Positions 1 through 7,735 of a stretch of 33,766 nt of DNA are shown piece after piece (position 1 is the first letter of the stretch; every line of letters begins with the position of its first letter). The notes beneath the pieces were generated by a model, which saw only the letters and a list, made by a program, of their open reading frames with translations, did not search any database and was not told the DNA's origin. Source of the stretch: Streptomyces sp. CBMA123. GTDB taxonomy: Bacteria > Actinomycetota > Actinomycetes > Streptomycetales > Streptomycetaceae. Position numbers and translations under genes: made by a program. Where the stretch lies: positions 1 to 33,766 of the forward strand of contig NZ_MECK01000627.1 of the NCBI RefSeq assembly GCF_014596465.1. Direction: 5' to 3'.

Positions 1-1366
1 CGGCTGCGGGGGGGTGGGGGGCTTGGGTGTCGGCGCCGGCGGCGGCCAGCCGGGCGAGGGCCAGGCAGTCGGCCAGGCCGCGGACCAGGTCGGCGTTGCC
101 GATCCGGGCCAGCGGGCCGGTGCCGGGCGGCTGTTCGGCGGCGTGGCGCTCGCTGGTGAACGGGCTCTGCCAGAGCTGGACGGGGTGCAGCCGGGTGGGG
201 CCGTCCTCGGCGGGGCGCAGGGCGATCAGGGTGCCGTCGTCGAGCAGCGCGTAGCCCTGGCAGGAGAGCGGGGCGGCGGCCTCCTGGCGGACGGAGTTGT
301 ACGGCTGGAGCAGCGCGTGCCCGTCGGTGGTGGAACGGAACTCGTAGAGCACGTCCTCGCCGTTGGGGGAGAGGACGGTGCGTTCGTACGTCAGGCCGTC
401 CACCGGCTGGTCGAAGGTGCGCACGGTGCCGTCGGCGAGGTGGCAGCCGCCGGGGAAGGCGACGCCCTGGTCGGCGGGCAGCCGCAGGCAGGCCTGGCCG
501 AGGGCGTCGATCCGGGTGACCTGGCCGGTGGGCAGGTGGACCACCAGGTGCCGGACGGTCTCCTCCTGGTACGGGCGTACCCGCACCAGCAGCAGGGTGG
601 CGAGCCGGGCGTGGGCGATCTGGGCGTCGGCGAGGGTCTGGAGGGCCTCGGCGAGCGGCTCGTGGTGCAGTTCACGGCCGTCGGGGGTGGTGAGGGTGAG
701 CCGGCCGCCGTCCACGCCGAGGTGGACTTCCCCGGCGAGGTCGGCGCGCGGCGCGGTGCCGGGGGCGGCGGGCAGTTGGTCGTCGCGGGTGAGCGCCGTC
801 CAGTCGGGCTGTCCGCCGTCGGCGGGGGTGTGGTCGCGTTCGCCGCGTCCGTCCTGGTAGGCGGCCCGGCCGTCGTCGAGGCGCCAGCGCAGCACCCGGA
901 CGTCGGTGGCGGCGGGGCCGGTGCGGAAGACGGCGAGCAGTCGGCCGCCGACCGGGCGCAGCCGTTCGAGCCGGGCGTCGCGGAAGTAGCGGCGCAGGTC
1001 GGTGAGGTCCTGGCGCAGCCGCGGGTCGTCCAGCAGCGGGCCCCCGGCGGGGGAGAGGTCGTCGGCCCGGTAGAGGCCGAGGACGTCGGTGAAGTCCCCG
1101 GCGTCGTCGACCACTTCGGCCGGACGGGTGCCGAGCAGCAGCTGCCCGCCGACGGCGGTGAGGTCCTGCGGCAGGCAGGGCCGGGCGGTGGTGAGCCGCC
1201 CGGTGCCGGTCAGCCGCAGTTCCCCGCCGCCGAACTCCTCGACCCGGCGGTCGTTCAACGCCCGTGCTCGGTCGGCGAGTTCGGCGGCCGATCGGGCGAG
1301 CCGGCGGCGCAGGACCTCGTAGCTGCCGGTGTCGGGCCGGGCGTCGTCGAGGGCTTCCACGGTCAT
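1..1366 (-). CDS. DNA-repair-type AAA ATPase, N-terminal part (runs off left edge)
   Basis: Translating the minus strand from the ATG at 1366 gives 455 uninterrupted codons that leave the window, beginning MTVEALDDARPDTGSYEVLR. The frame is open throughout, and the start is preceded by a GAGGAA Shine-Dalgarno a few bases upstream. The protein reads as the N-terminal beta-rich region of the very large (usually well over 1,000 residues) 'DNA repair ATPase' family found in Streptomyces beside flotillin genes. The nucleotide-binding core is expected further C-terminal and is not visible here. The gene starts only 24 nt after the flotillin stop, so it is the last visible gene of a yqiJ-flotillin-ATPase operon. 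The name comes from family recognition of the N-terminus and context; the actual role is not established by the sequence. Confidence 0.72.
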   Translation of the reverse strand, partial: MTVEALDDARPDTGSYEVLRRRLARSAAELADRARALNDRRVEEFGGGELRLTGTGRLTTARPCLPQDLTAVGGQLLLGTRPAEVVDDAGDFTDVLGLYRADDLSPAGGPLLDDPRLRQDLTDLRRYFRDARLERLRPVGGRLLAVFRTGPAATDVRVLRWRLDDGRAAYQDGRGERDHTPADGGQPDWTALTRDDQLPAAPGTAPRADLAGEVHLGVDGGRLTLTTPDGRELHHEPLAEALQTLADAQIAHARLATLLLVRVRPYQEETVRHLVVHLPTGQVTRIDALGQACLRLPADQGVAFPGGCHLADGTVRTFDQPVDGLTYERTVLSPNGEDVLYEFRSTTDGHALLQPYNSVRQEAAAPLSCQGYALLDDGTLIALRPAEDGPTRLHPVQLWQSPFTSERHAAEQPPGTGPLARIGNADLVRGLADCLALARLAAAGADTQAPHPPAA

Positions 1367-1390
1367 GTTCCTCAGCTGCTCGGCGGGTGA

Positions 1391-3406
1391 CTACTTGCTG
1401 CCGTTGGCGCCGGCCAGCGCCCCGATCGGGGTCTCGGCGATCCCCAGCTTCTTCGCGGAGTCCAGCAGTTGCCGGAGCTGCCCGGTCTGCTCGCCGCCGC
1501 CGCCGATCAGCTTGAGCAGCAGCGCGGACACCGTCAGGTTCTGCACGTCCGCGGTGGACACCGAGGACAGCATCCGGGTGAGGTCCTCGGTGAAGTCGGA
1601 CCGGCCGTCCAGCCAGGGGCCGGCCAGCGCCTGGGCGGTCTGCGAGTGGCCGACGAAGGCGTCCACGCTCTTGCCGGCCGTCACCGACTGCACCAGCCTG
1701 TCGAAGAACACCGAGTCCCCGCCGACGATGTCGATCTTCGCCTTCTCCAGTCCGGCCGCGACCAGCGCGGCCTGGGCCTCGGCGATCTGCCGCTGCGCGT
1801 CCAGCCCGGCGAGCCGGACGTCCTTCTCGGCGGCCAGCCGCAGCCGGTACTCCTCGTGCCCGCGCGAGGCCTCGTCCAGCTTGGCCATCGCCGCGGCCTT
1901 CTCGGTCAGGCCCTCGGCCTCCGCCTTCAGCTTGGCGCCGACCTCCAGCGCGGTCGCCCTGGCCTTCTCGGTCTGGACGACGGCCTCGGCGCGGCCGACC
2001 TTCTCCACCGCGGCGGCCTCCTGCTCCCGCACCTGTACCCGGGCCAGCCCCTCGGCGGCGGCCTCCGCCCGGACGCCCTCGGCCAGCTTGACCTTGGCGG
2101 CCGCGTCCAGCTCGGCGGCCTGCTGCCGGGCCTCGGCCAGCACCAGCGACTCGCGGGCCTTGTGCGAGGCGGCCTGCTCGGCGGCCTCGGCGGCCTTGAT
2201 GTCCTTGACGAGCTTCTCCTGCGCCTCCGCCTCGGCCTGGATGACCACGGCCTTGCGCACCCGCTCGGCCTCCTCGACGGCCCGCAGGGTCTTGACGGCC
2301 TCCTCCTGCTCGGCGACGGTGCGCTCGACCGCGACCCGCTCGCGGACCACGTCGGCGACCTCCCGGCGGCGGGACTCGACCTCCTTCTGCTTGGCCATCA
2401 CGGCGAGTTCGGTCTCCCGCTCGCGGCCGACGACCTCCAGCAGCCGGTCCTTCTCGATCCGCTCGTTCTCCACCGCGATCACCCGCTCGCGGTTCTTCTG
2501 CGCCACCGCGACCTCGCGGGCCTGGTTCTCCCGCTGCACCCCGAGGACCTCCTCGGTGCGCAGGAAGGCGGTCTGGGCGTTGAGCCGCTCCTCCTCCTGC
2601 ACCCGGGCGATCACCGCATCCTCCTTGGCCCGCAGGGTCTCGATCTCGCGGCGCTGGCGGATCTCGGCGTCGGCCTGGCGGCGTTCGAGCTCCAGGACGG
2701 TCTCCCGGGCGTCCACGTTCTGCCGGGTGATCTCCTTCTCCTCGGTGCGCTGGTACTCGTTGGTGCGCACGTGCTCGATCGCGGTCAGCTCGGTGATCTT
2801 GCGGATGCCCTGGGCGTCCAGGATGTTGTCGCTGTCCAGCTGGCTCATCGGGGTCTGTTCGAGGTGGTCGATGGCCGCGTCCTCGAGGGTGTAGCCGTTG
2901 AGGTCGGTGCCGATGACCGCGATGATCTGGTCCCGGAACTCGTGCCGGTGGGTGTACAGGTCGGTGAAGTCCAGCTGCTTGCCGACGGTCTTGAGCGCCT
3001 CGGCGAACTTCGCCGCGAAGAAGTCCTGGATCGCCTGCGGGTCGGAGGCCCGGACGGTGCCGATCGACTGCGCCACCTTGACGACGTCCTCGACGGTCTT
3101 GTTCACCCGGACGAAGAAGGAGATCCGGATGTCCGCCCGGATGTTGTCCCGGCAGATCAGGCCGTCCCGGCCGGCCCGGTGGATCTCCACCGTCTTCGCG
3201 GTGATGTCCATCAGCTCGGCCTTGTGCAGGATCGGCAGGACGATCGCCCCGGTGAAGGTGACGTCCACGCTCCTGGTCCGGGAGACGATCAGCGCCTTGC
3301 CCTGCTCGACCTTCTGGAACAGGCGGCCCACCAGGAGCAGCGCGGCGAACAGGATGAGCAGCACGACGGCGATGAGTACGCCGAAACCCACGGCGATGGT
3401 GTCCAT
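1391..3406 (-). CDS. Flotillin family membrane-scaffold protein (YqiK type)
   Basis: This 671-residue protein has an N-terminal membrane segment (about residues 3-27, rich in V, L and A) followed by a Band 7/SPFH domain (about 28-220, containing VEQGKALIVSRTRSVDVTFTG). A long coiled coil of charged E/R/K/A heptads covers about 230-560. The C-terminal tail contains the usual small-residue flotillin region. The start at 3406 is chosen because AAAGGA lies 7 nt upstream and the membrane anchor begins at once; an in-frame ATG 16 codons further upstream has no better support. Flotillins organise ordered membrane microdomains and cluster partner proteins. The gene lies 64 nt after the YqiJ-like gene and 24 nt before the ATPase gene, matching the conserved yqiJ-yqiK pairing. 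Family assignment is firm; the partner or cargo is unknown. Confidence 0.93.
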   Translation of the reverse strand: MDTIAVGFGVLIAVVLLILFAALLLVGRLFQKVEQGKALIVSRTRSVDVTFTGAIVLPILHKAELMDITAKTVEIHRAGRDGLICRDNIRADIRISFFVRVNKTVEDVVKVAQSIGTVRASDPQAIQDFFAAKFAEALKTVGKQLDFTDLYTHRHEFRDQIIAVIGTDLNGYTLEDAAIDHLEQTPMSQLDSDNILDAQGIRKITELTAIEHVRTNEYQRTEEKEITRQNVDARETVLELERRQADAEIRQRREIETLRAKEDAVIARVQEEERLNAQTAFLRTEEVLGVQRENQAREVAVAQKNRERVIAVENERIEKDRLLEVVGRERETELAVMAKQKEVESRRREVADVVRERVAVERTVAEQEEAVKTLRAVEEAERVRKAVVIQAEAEAQEKLVKDIKAAEAAEQAASHKARESLVLAEARQQAAELDAAAKVKLAEGVRAEAAAEGLARVQVREQEAAAVEKVGRAEAVVQTEKARATALEVGAKLKAEAEGLTEKAAAMAKLDEASRGHEEYRLRLAAEKDVRLAGLDAQRQIAEAQAALVAAGLEKAKIDIVGGDSVFFDRLVQSVTAGKSVDAFVGHSQTAQALAGPWLDGRSDFTEDLTRMLSSVSTADVQNLTVSALLLKLIGGGGEQTGQLRQLLDSAKKLGIAETPIGALAGANGSK

Positions 3407-3459
3407 CACGGAGTCCTTTGACGAGACGGTGGTGCGAAGTGGTTTGCGTGGCAAAAGAA

Positions 3460-3474
3460 CTGACGTGACGTCAG
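3460..3474. promoter_or_regulatory. 15-bp inverted repeat at the yqiJ-like stop codon
   Basis: CTGACGT-G-ACGTCAG is a perfect 7+1+7 inverted repeat that overlaps the stop codon of the upstream gene and lies 54 nt before the flotillin start. It could be an operator for an internal promoter or a chance palindrome. It is too short for an intrinsic terminator and has no U-run. Confidence 0.35.
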
Positions 3475-4244
3475 AGGCCCGGCGGGGGTGGGTCGAACGG
3501 CGCGACCAGGAAGTGCTCGCCGTCCGGGTCGTAGTCGTAGATCAGCGCGGTGCGCCCGGCCGTCAGCCCCGGCTCCGGGTCCGGGGTGCGGACCTGCACG
3601 GTCGCGGTGGAGCCGTCCTCGGCGGTCACCTCGGCCTGCCCGAAGCCGGCCGTCACCCGGCCGGTGCGGATCACGCAGACCCGGCCGACGAAGTCCCCCC
3701 GGGTGATCGGCCGGTCCTGCGGGAACAGCCGCCGCAGCGGCCGGACGAGCACCCGGGTGCCCGCCCAGGAGGCGACCAGCGCGACGGCGAACACGCCGCC
3801 GCGCGCCGGTGCCCCCGAGGTCAGGACGGTGCCGGCCAGGCTGACGAACCAGGCGAGCGCGACCAGCAGCGACAGCGCCACCGTCGCGGGAACCCCGCCC
3901 AGCCCGAGCGCGTCCAGCACGCCCCCGTGGTGGCCGGCGCCCTGCCCCCCGTGGGCATCGGCCGCGCCGTGGGTGCTCCCCCCGGCACCGTGCCCGCCGG
4001 ACGCCCCGTGGGCCACGCTCCCCCCGACACCGTGCCCCCCGGCACCGTGTCCGACGTGACCCACCGGGCCGGCGTGCCCGGCACCCAGGTGGTGCCCGAC
4101 GCCATGCCCCCCGTGCACGGCGTCGAACCCCAGGCCGCCGACCAGCATCAGCAGCCAGTACCCGACGACCACCACCAGCGCGAAACTGAACAGCGCCGTC
4201 GGAAAGGCCAGCGCGGCCGCGAAGAAGTCCCCCGTCCCGGCCAT
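3471..4244 (-). CDS. YqiJ/NfeD-like OB-fold integral membrane protein with His-rich loop
   Basis: The 257-residue protein starts MAGTGDFFAAALAFPTALFS. It has a first hydrophobic segment (about 5-36), then a striking glycine/histidine-rich loop (about 42-112) with many HG and GHG units. Two further membrane segments follow (about 115-140 and 147-165), then a C-terminal beta-rich OB-fold-like domain (about 178-250) ending near APFDPPPPGL. The order membrane helices then OB-fold is that of YqiJ/NfeD partners of flotillins, and the flotillin gene follows directly. The start is taken at 4244, which has a GGGAGAGG-type Shine-Dalgarno and begins just before the first membrane helix; ATGs at 4274 and 4292 would add residues without a helix. 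The His-rich loop is not part of the core family and may bind metal. Confidence 0.82.
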   Translation of the reverse strand: MAGTGDFFAAALAFPTALFSFALVVVVGYWLLMLVGGLGFDAVHGGHGVGHHLGAGHAGPVGHVGHGAGGHGVGGSVAHGASGGHGAGGSTHGAADAHGGQGAGHHGGVLDALGLGGVPATVALSLLVALAWFVSLAGTVLTSGAPARGGVFAVALVASWAGTRVLVRPLRRLFPQDRPITRGDFVGRVCVIRTGRVTAGFGQAEVTAEDGSTATVQVRTPDPEPGLTAGRTALIYDYDPDGEHFLVAPFDPPPPGL

Positions 4245-4315
4245 GCCCCCCGCCTCTCCCACGACGCCGCACATCGGCGCCGGGGAGATCATGGCAGCGG
4301 GGGAGGCGTCCGCAC

Positions 4316-4334
4316 ATTGCCAGGATCCGGCAAT
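4316..4334. promoter_or_regulatory. Inverted repeat upstream of the yqiJ-flotillin operon
   Basis: ATTGCC and GGCAAT flank a 7-bp centre AGGATCC, 72 nt upstream of the first gene of the flotillin operon. It sits in a short, less GC-rich stretch where the operon promoter is expected, so it is a candidate operator. No -10/-35 pair is convincing. Confidence 0.35.
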
Positions 4335-4401
4335 CTTTACGGCCTTTTGACACCCTGGTACGCACGCCCGCCGTGACATTGCGACAACCGGGCAACAGGA
4401 C

Positions 4402-4447
4402 GGCCCCGGGCGGGTCGGCCGGGGTTTGCGGACCCCGCCCGGCGGCC
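4402..4447 (-). terminator. Imperfect GC-rich hairpin downstream of the PucR gene
   Basis: A long imperfect stem pairs 4402-4416 with 4431-4447 (GGGCGGGTC against GACCCCGCCC, one bulge, extended by GGCC ends). It lies about 25 nt past the PucR stop. There is no clear U-run, which is common for terminators in streptomycetes. Confidence 0.45.
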
Positions 4448-4470
4448 TTCCGGCGCCCCGCAGGACGCGC

Positions 4471-5589
4471 CTACAGCGGCTGCTCCGGCCAGTTCAGCAG
4501 CCGCGCCCCCATCGCCGCCGTCTCAAGGGTGAAGCGCTGCAGGGCGTCCGCCGGGTCGTAGCCGGTGAGTGCCTTGATCCGCTCCAGCCGGTAGCCGAGG
4601 GTGCGCACGCTCAGCCCCAGCCGGCGCGCCGCCTCCGCGTTCACGTACGCCGCCTCCGCCTGCACCGCGATGGTGTCCAGCAGCGGACGGGCGCCGCCGC
4701 GCGCCTCGCTCAGCGGGCCGAGCACGCTGCGCACCAGGTCGGCCATCGCCGCCCGGTCGCGCATCAGCACCGGGAAGACCAGCAGCTCCTCGGCCTTCAG
4801 CAGGCGGGCCGGCAGGCCGAGCCGCTGGGAGTAGTCCAGGGCGTCCAGCGCCTCGTCGTAGCTGCGCAGCACCCCGCTGGCGCCCGAGTGCCGGCGCCCG
4901 GTCGCCACCCGCAGCACCGGGCGGTAGCCGGGGCCGGGGCGCAGCGTGAGGTCCGCGAAGGCCTCCAGTACGGCCCGCTCGGAGTCCGGGGCGATGCACA
5001 CCAGCCGGCCGTCCTTGCTGGCCAGCAGGACGTCCCGCTCGCCGAACCGGCCGGTCAGCTCCCGCTCCACCCGGTGCACCAGCGGATGGACGTCCGCGAA
5101 CGGCTCGTCGCCGACCGCCACCGCCACCGTGTACGCGCCCGCCAGCCGCAGCCCGAACCGCTCCGCCCGCTCGGCCAGCAGCCCGAGGTCGGTGCGGCCG
5201 TGCAGCAGGTCGTCGATGAACTCCCGCCTGGCGGCCTCCTCCTGACGGACAGCCAGGCGCTGCGCCCGCTCGTGGCCCTCGCCCAGTGCGGCCAGCGCGG
5301 CATCGGTGGCGGCCAGCACCGCGTCGCCCATCCGGCGCAGTTCGCCGACGCTGCCGGCGGCGGTCGTCCCGGGCAGCGTCTGCCAGGCCCGCCGGGCCGC
5401 CGCCAGGCAGTGCGAGACCACCTCGCGCAGCCCGTAGCCGGCCTCGGCGCAGTGCTCGCCCAGCCTGCGCAGGCCCTCCAGCTCCTCCCGGCGCAGCAGG
5501 CGCCCGGTGCGGGAGACGTCGGCGAGCAGGAGGAGGTAGGCCTCGGCCAGCTCGGCGGGTATGTCGTCGTACTCGTTGGTCTCGTTCAC
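4471..5589 (-). CDS. PucR family helix-turn-helix transcriptional regulator
   Basis: This 372-residue protein has a helical N-terminal sensory half and a GGDEF-like/CdaR-type central region (about 140-270, with segments such as GRLVCIAPDSERAVLEAF). It ends in a C-terminal HTH_30 domain (about 305-365), where the recognition region reads NAEAARRLGLSVRTLGYRLE. That is the typical PucR/CdaR signature, with the DNA-binding domain at the extreme C-terminus. The start is a GTG at 5589 with only a weak, distant G-run upstream, so a start a few codons away is possible. It is divergent from a phosphatase gene, and the 296-nt gap holds a perfect palindrome that could be the site for this or another regulator. 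The ligand is unknown. Confidence 0.88.
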   Translation of the reverse strand: MNETNEYDDIPAELAEAYLLLLADVSRTGRLLRREELEGLRRLGEHCAEAGYGLREVVSHCLAAARRAWQTLPGTTAAGSVGELRRMGDAVLAATDAALAALGEGHERAQRLAVRQEEAARREFIDDLLHGRTDLGLLAERAERFGLRLAGAYTVAVAVGDEPFADVHPLVHRVERELTGRFGERDVLLASKDGRLVCIAPDSERAVLEAFADLTLRPGPGYRPVLRVATGRRHSGASGVLRSYDEALDALDYSQRLGLPARLLKAEELLVFPVLMRDRAAMADLVRSVLGPLSEARGGARPLLDTIAVQAEAAYVNAEAARRLGLSVRTLGYRLERIKALTGYDPADALQRFTLETAAMGARLLNWPEQPL

Positions 5590-5817
5590 CGCGCGCTGCC
5601 AACCCCCGTGTGGCCTGGATTTTCGGCGGTGAACCTTATCAGGATCCGTACGGCCGGATCGGGGCCCTCACGGCCGGGTGCCCCGGGCGCGGCCCCCGGT
5701 CCGCCGCCCTGGTCCGCCCCCCGATCCACCGCTTCGGGTCGCCGTGGCGGGGCGAGGACGGAGGATGGAAGGGGTGCCCGGGGGCCGTGGCTTGCCCGGC
5801 ACCCCACTGAGGCGTTA

Positions 5818-5831
5818 GACATCTAGATGTC
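5818..5831. promoter_or_regulatory. Perfect 14-bp palindrome, candidate operator
   Basis: GACATCTAGATGTC is fully self-complementary and is preceded by GTTA. It lies 54 nt upstream of the phosphatase ATG in the PucR/phosphatase divergent region. It contains a central CTAG, a rare tetramer in GC-rich actinobacterial DNA, and has the size of a dimeric repressor site. Apart from this, the rest of the 5590-5885 gap is GC-rich without a recognised element. Confidence 0.55.
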
Positions 5832-5885
5832 CTGCTGGACGTCCTTGCTCCGCCCCGGCGCGGCTCCACCCGAAAGGCCACCCGC

Positions 5886-6647
5886 ATGTCCCTGGTCAAC
5901 TTCCGCGACCCCGCCGCCCTCAGCGACCCCGAGGGCCTGCGGATCCGCCCCGGTGTGCTGTACCGCTCCGCCCAGCCCTTCCCGGCCGCCGACGAGGCCG
6001 TCGTCGCCCAGCTGCGCTCCTGCGACATCCGCACCGTCGTCGACCTGCGGGACCCCCGCGAGACCCGCCCCGAGGACTGGGCCGCCGCCGAGGCCGCCGG
6101 GATAACCGTCGTCGCCGCCCCGGTGAACCCCGCCACCGACGTCCTCACCGCCCACATGGCGACCATGACCACCGCCGCCGACCTCGGCGCGTTCTACCTG
6201 CTGCTCGCCGAATCCGCCCCCGAGGCCGTCGCCGCCGCCGTCGAGGCCGCCACCCGCCCCGGCGCCGTCCTGCTGCACTGCGCCGCCGGCAAGGACCGCA
6301 CCGGCCTGCTCACCGCGCTGCTCCTCGACCTCCTCGGCGTTCCCGTCGAGCGGATCGTCGCCGACTACGCCCGCACCGCCGACGCCCTCCCGCAGATCTT
6401 CGCCAACCTCGCCGAGCGCCACCGCAGCGCCCTCAACGGCCAGGGCGCCACCCGCGTCACCGGCCCCGAGGGCCGCCGGCTCACCATCCCCGCCCCGCTG
6501 CTGGAGGCCCCCGCCGAGGCGATGACCGTCTTCCTCGGCCAGGTCCGCGCCCGCCACGGCGGCGCCGAGGCCTTCCTGCCCGCCTGCGGCGTCCCGGCCG
6601 CCACCCTGGGCGCCTTCCGCGCCAAGGCGGCGGTCACCACGGCCTGA
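5886..6647 (+). CDS. Tyrosine-protein phosphatase (Y_phosphatase3 family)
   Basis: The 253-residue cytoplasmic protein carries the CX5R phosphatase loop HCAAGKDRTG, with nucleophile Cys132 and phosphate-binding Arg138. The N-terminal region contains RPGVLYRSAQ and VVDLRDPRE, the usual substrate-pocket segments of actinobacterial tyrosine/serine phosphatases of the Y_phosphatase3 group. No signal peptide is seen. A GAAAGG Shine-Dalgarno lies 9 nt before the ATG. It hydrolyses phosphoester bonds, probably phosphotyrosine or phosphoinositide; the substrate cannot be read from the sequence. It stands alone, divergent from the PucR gene. Confidence 0.9.
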   Translation: MSLVNFRDPAALSDPEGLRIRPGVLYRSAQPFPAADEAVVAQLRSCDIRTVVDLRDPRETRPEDWAAAEAAGITVVAAPVNPATDVLTAHMATMTTAADLGAFYLLLAESAPEAVAAAVEAATRPGAVLLHCAAGKDRTGLLTALLLDLLGVPVERIVADYARTADALPQIFANLAERHRSALNGQGATRVTGPEGRRLTIPAPLLEAPAEAMTVFLGQVRARHGGAEAFLPACGVPAATLGAFRAKAAVTTA

Positions 6648-6673
6648 GCGACCTGCGCCGTCGTCGTTTCCGA

Positions 6674-6714
6674 CGCCAGGGTTCATGCCGATGTATTCGG
6701 CATTCCGTCTGGCG
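6674..6714. other. Compound stem-loop after the phosphatase gene
   Basis: The inner hairpin is ATGCCGA-TGTAT-TCGGCAT (6685-6703). The outer arms are CGCCAG (6674-6679) and CTGGCG (6709-6714). It lies 26 nt after the phosphatase stop and 35 nt before a possible small ORF. It could terminate the phosphatase transcript or act in the leader of the small ORF. Confidence 0.4.
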
Positions 6715-6749
6715 GGGGTTCGCACGGCCGAACAAGAGGGAGTTACAGC

Positions 6750-7007
6750 ATGAGCGCCGTGCCCATCCGGCGGCCCCCGCCGCCGATGCCTGGTCGCACG
6801 CCGCGCGGGCTGCGCGAGGCGATCGCCGCGCCGGGACGGCGCGGCGCCTCGACATCCGGTGATCGTGCGGGACTTCACACGTCCCGCCGCCGCACCACCA
6901 CCATCGTCACCGCCACCGAGACGACCGCCCAGACCCCCATCGTGATCCAGGAGTCCAGCACGCTCGGCGCCCACTTGCTGATCGTGCTCAAGGAGTCGGG
7001 GTTGTAG
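6750..7007 (+). CDS. Possible small ORF, N-terminus plausible, 3' part doubtful
   Basis: The ATG at 6750 has an ideal GAGGGAG Shine-Dalgarno 7 nt upstream. The first codons give MSAVPIRRPPPPMPGRTPRG, a proline/arginine-rich start. After about 40 codons the frame runs antisense into the end of the ABC permease gene, so the C-terminal half is almost certainly not a natural protein. It may be the 5' remnant of a gene whose remainder was lost, or a chance ORF. No function can be suggested. Confidence 0.2.
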   Translation: MSAVPIRRPPPPMPGRTPRGLREAIAAPGRRGASTSGDRAGLHTSRRRTTTIVTATETTAQTPIVIQESSTLGAHLLIVLKESGL

Positions 7008-7735
7008 GTGAGCCGGTTGACGGTGGACAGCGGCAGGTGGCTGCCGATCTCGTGCAACCACCGGTAGCGGTCCCCGCCGAACATCAGCGGCATGATGAAG
7101 AACAGCAGCACCAGCGACACGATCGAGGCGGTGGCGTGCCGCAGCACCGCGCCCAGCGCCATCCCGATCAGCGCGCAGACCGGCACGATCGCCGCGTAGG
7201 CGAGCACGGCCCGCAGGCTGACGCCTTCGGTGATGGAGAGCCCGACGTGCCGGGAGGCCAGCATGGCGTTGGTGGTGAAGAAGGACACCGCCGACACCAC
7301 GGCTCCCGCCAGCGCGGTGATCCCGCCGATCAGCAGCACCTTGGCGGCGATCACCCCGCGCCGGTCGGGCACGGCGGCGAAGGTGGTGCGGATCATGCCG
7401 GTGGTGTACTCGCCGAACACGGTGATCGCCCCGAGGCTGCCGGCCGCGATCGCCATCAGGTAGCACGCGATGTCGCTGAGGCCGTGGTACAGCGGGTCGT
7501 AGCGGTACGGCGGGAAGCCGGGCATCCGTGCCGGCGGGTGGTCGATGTACGTCAGGTCGCTGTGCACGGCGTTGATGTTGATCACGATCGCGACCAGCGA
7601 GGCGAGCGCCAGCACCCAGTACGTCGAGCGCAGCGAGCGCAGTTTGATCCACTCGGCGGCGAGCAGGTCGGTGAACCGGGGTGCCGGTTCGGTGGTGCGG
7701 GCGGCCTCGGCGCGGATCAGGGTCATGGTGCTCAT
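6875..7735 (-). CDS. ABC-2 type transporter permease
   Basis: This 286-residue permease has an N-terminal cytoplasmic stretch ending in DLLAAEWIKLRSLRSTYW, the usual lead-in of ABC-2 permeases. Six hydrophobic segments follow (roughly 45-65, 90-112, 130-150, 175-200, 205-225 and 260-280), with the tail VVVRRRDV. It forms the membrane channel for the ATPase encoded immediately upstream; the two genes overlap by 4 nt (ATGA), indicating translational coupling. Such pairs next to NarL-type two-component systems usually export lipids or antimicrobial peptides, or give envelope-stress resistance. The substrate here is unknown. Confidence 0.9.
   Translation of the reverse strand: MSTMTLIRAEAARTTEPAPRFTDLLAAEWIKLRSLRSTYWVLALASLVAIVININAVHSDLTYIDHPPARMPGFPPYRYDPLYHGLSDIACYLMAIAAGSLGAITVFGEYTTGMIRTTFAAVPDRRGVIAAKVLLIGGITALAGAVVSAVSFFTTNAMLASRHVGLSITEGVSLRAVLAYAAIVPVCALIGMALGAVLRHATASIVSLVLLFFIMPLMFGGDRYRWLHEIGSHLPLSTVNRLTYNPDSLSTISKWAPSVLDSWITMGVWAVVSVAVTMVVVRRRDV

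Noticed and set aside
14..1390. Long plus-strand reading frame opposite the DNA-repair ATPase
   Set aside because: Low-complexity G/A/V composition, no Shine-Dalgarno; antisense shadow of a convincing minus-strand gene in GC-rich DNA.
1329..3421. Plus-strand frames of 521 and 650 codons opposite the flotillin gene
   Set aside because: Antisense shadows of the coiled-coil region; composition is Ser/Arg- or Leu/Gly/His-rich with no domain.
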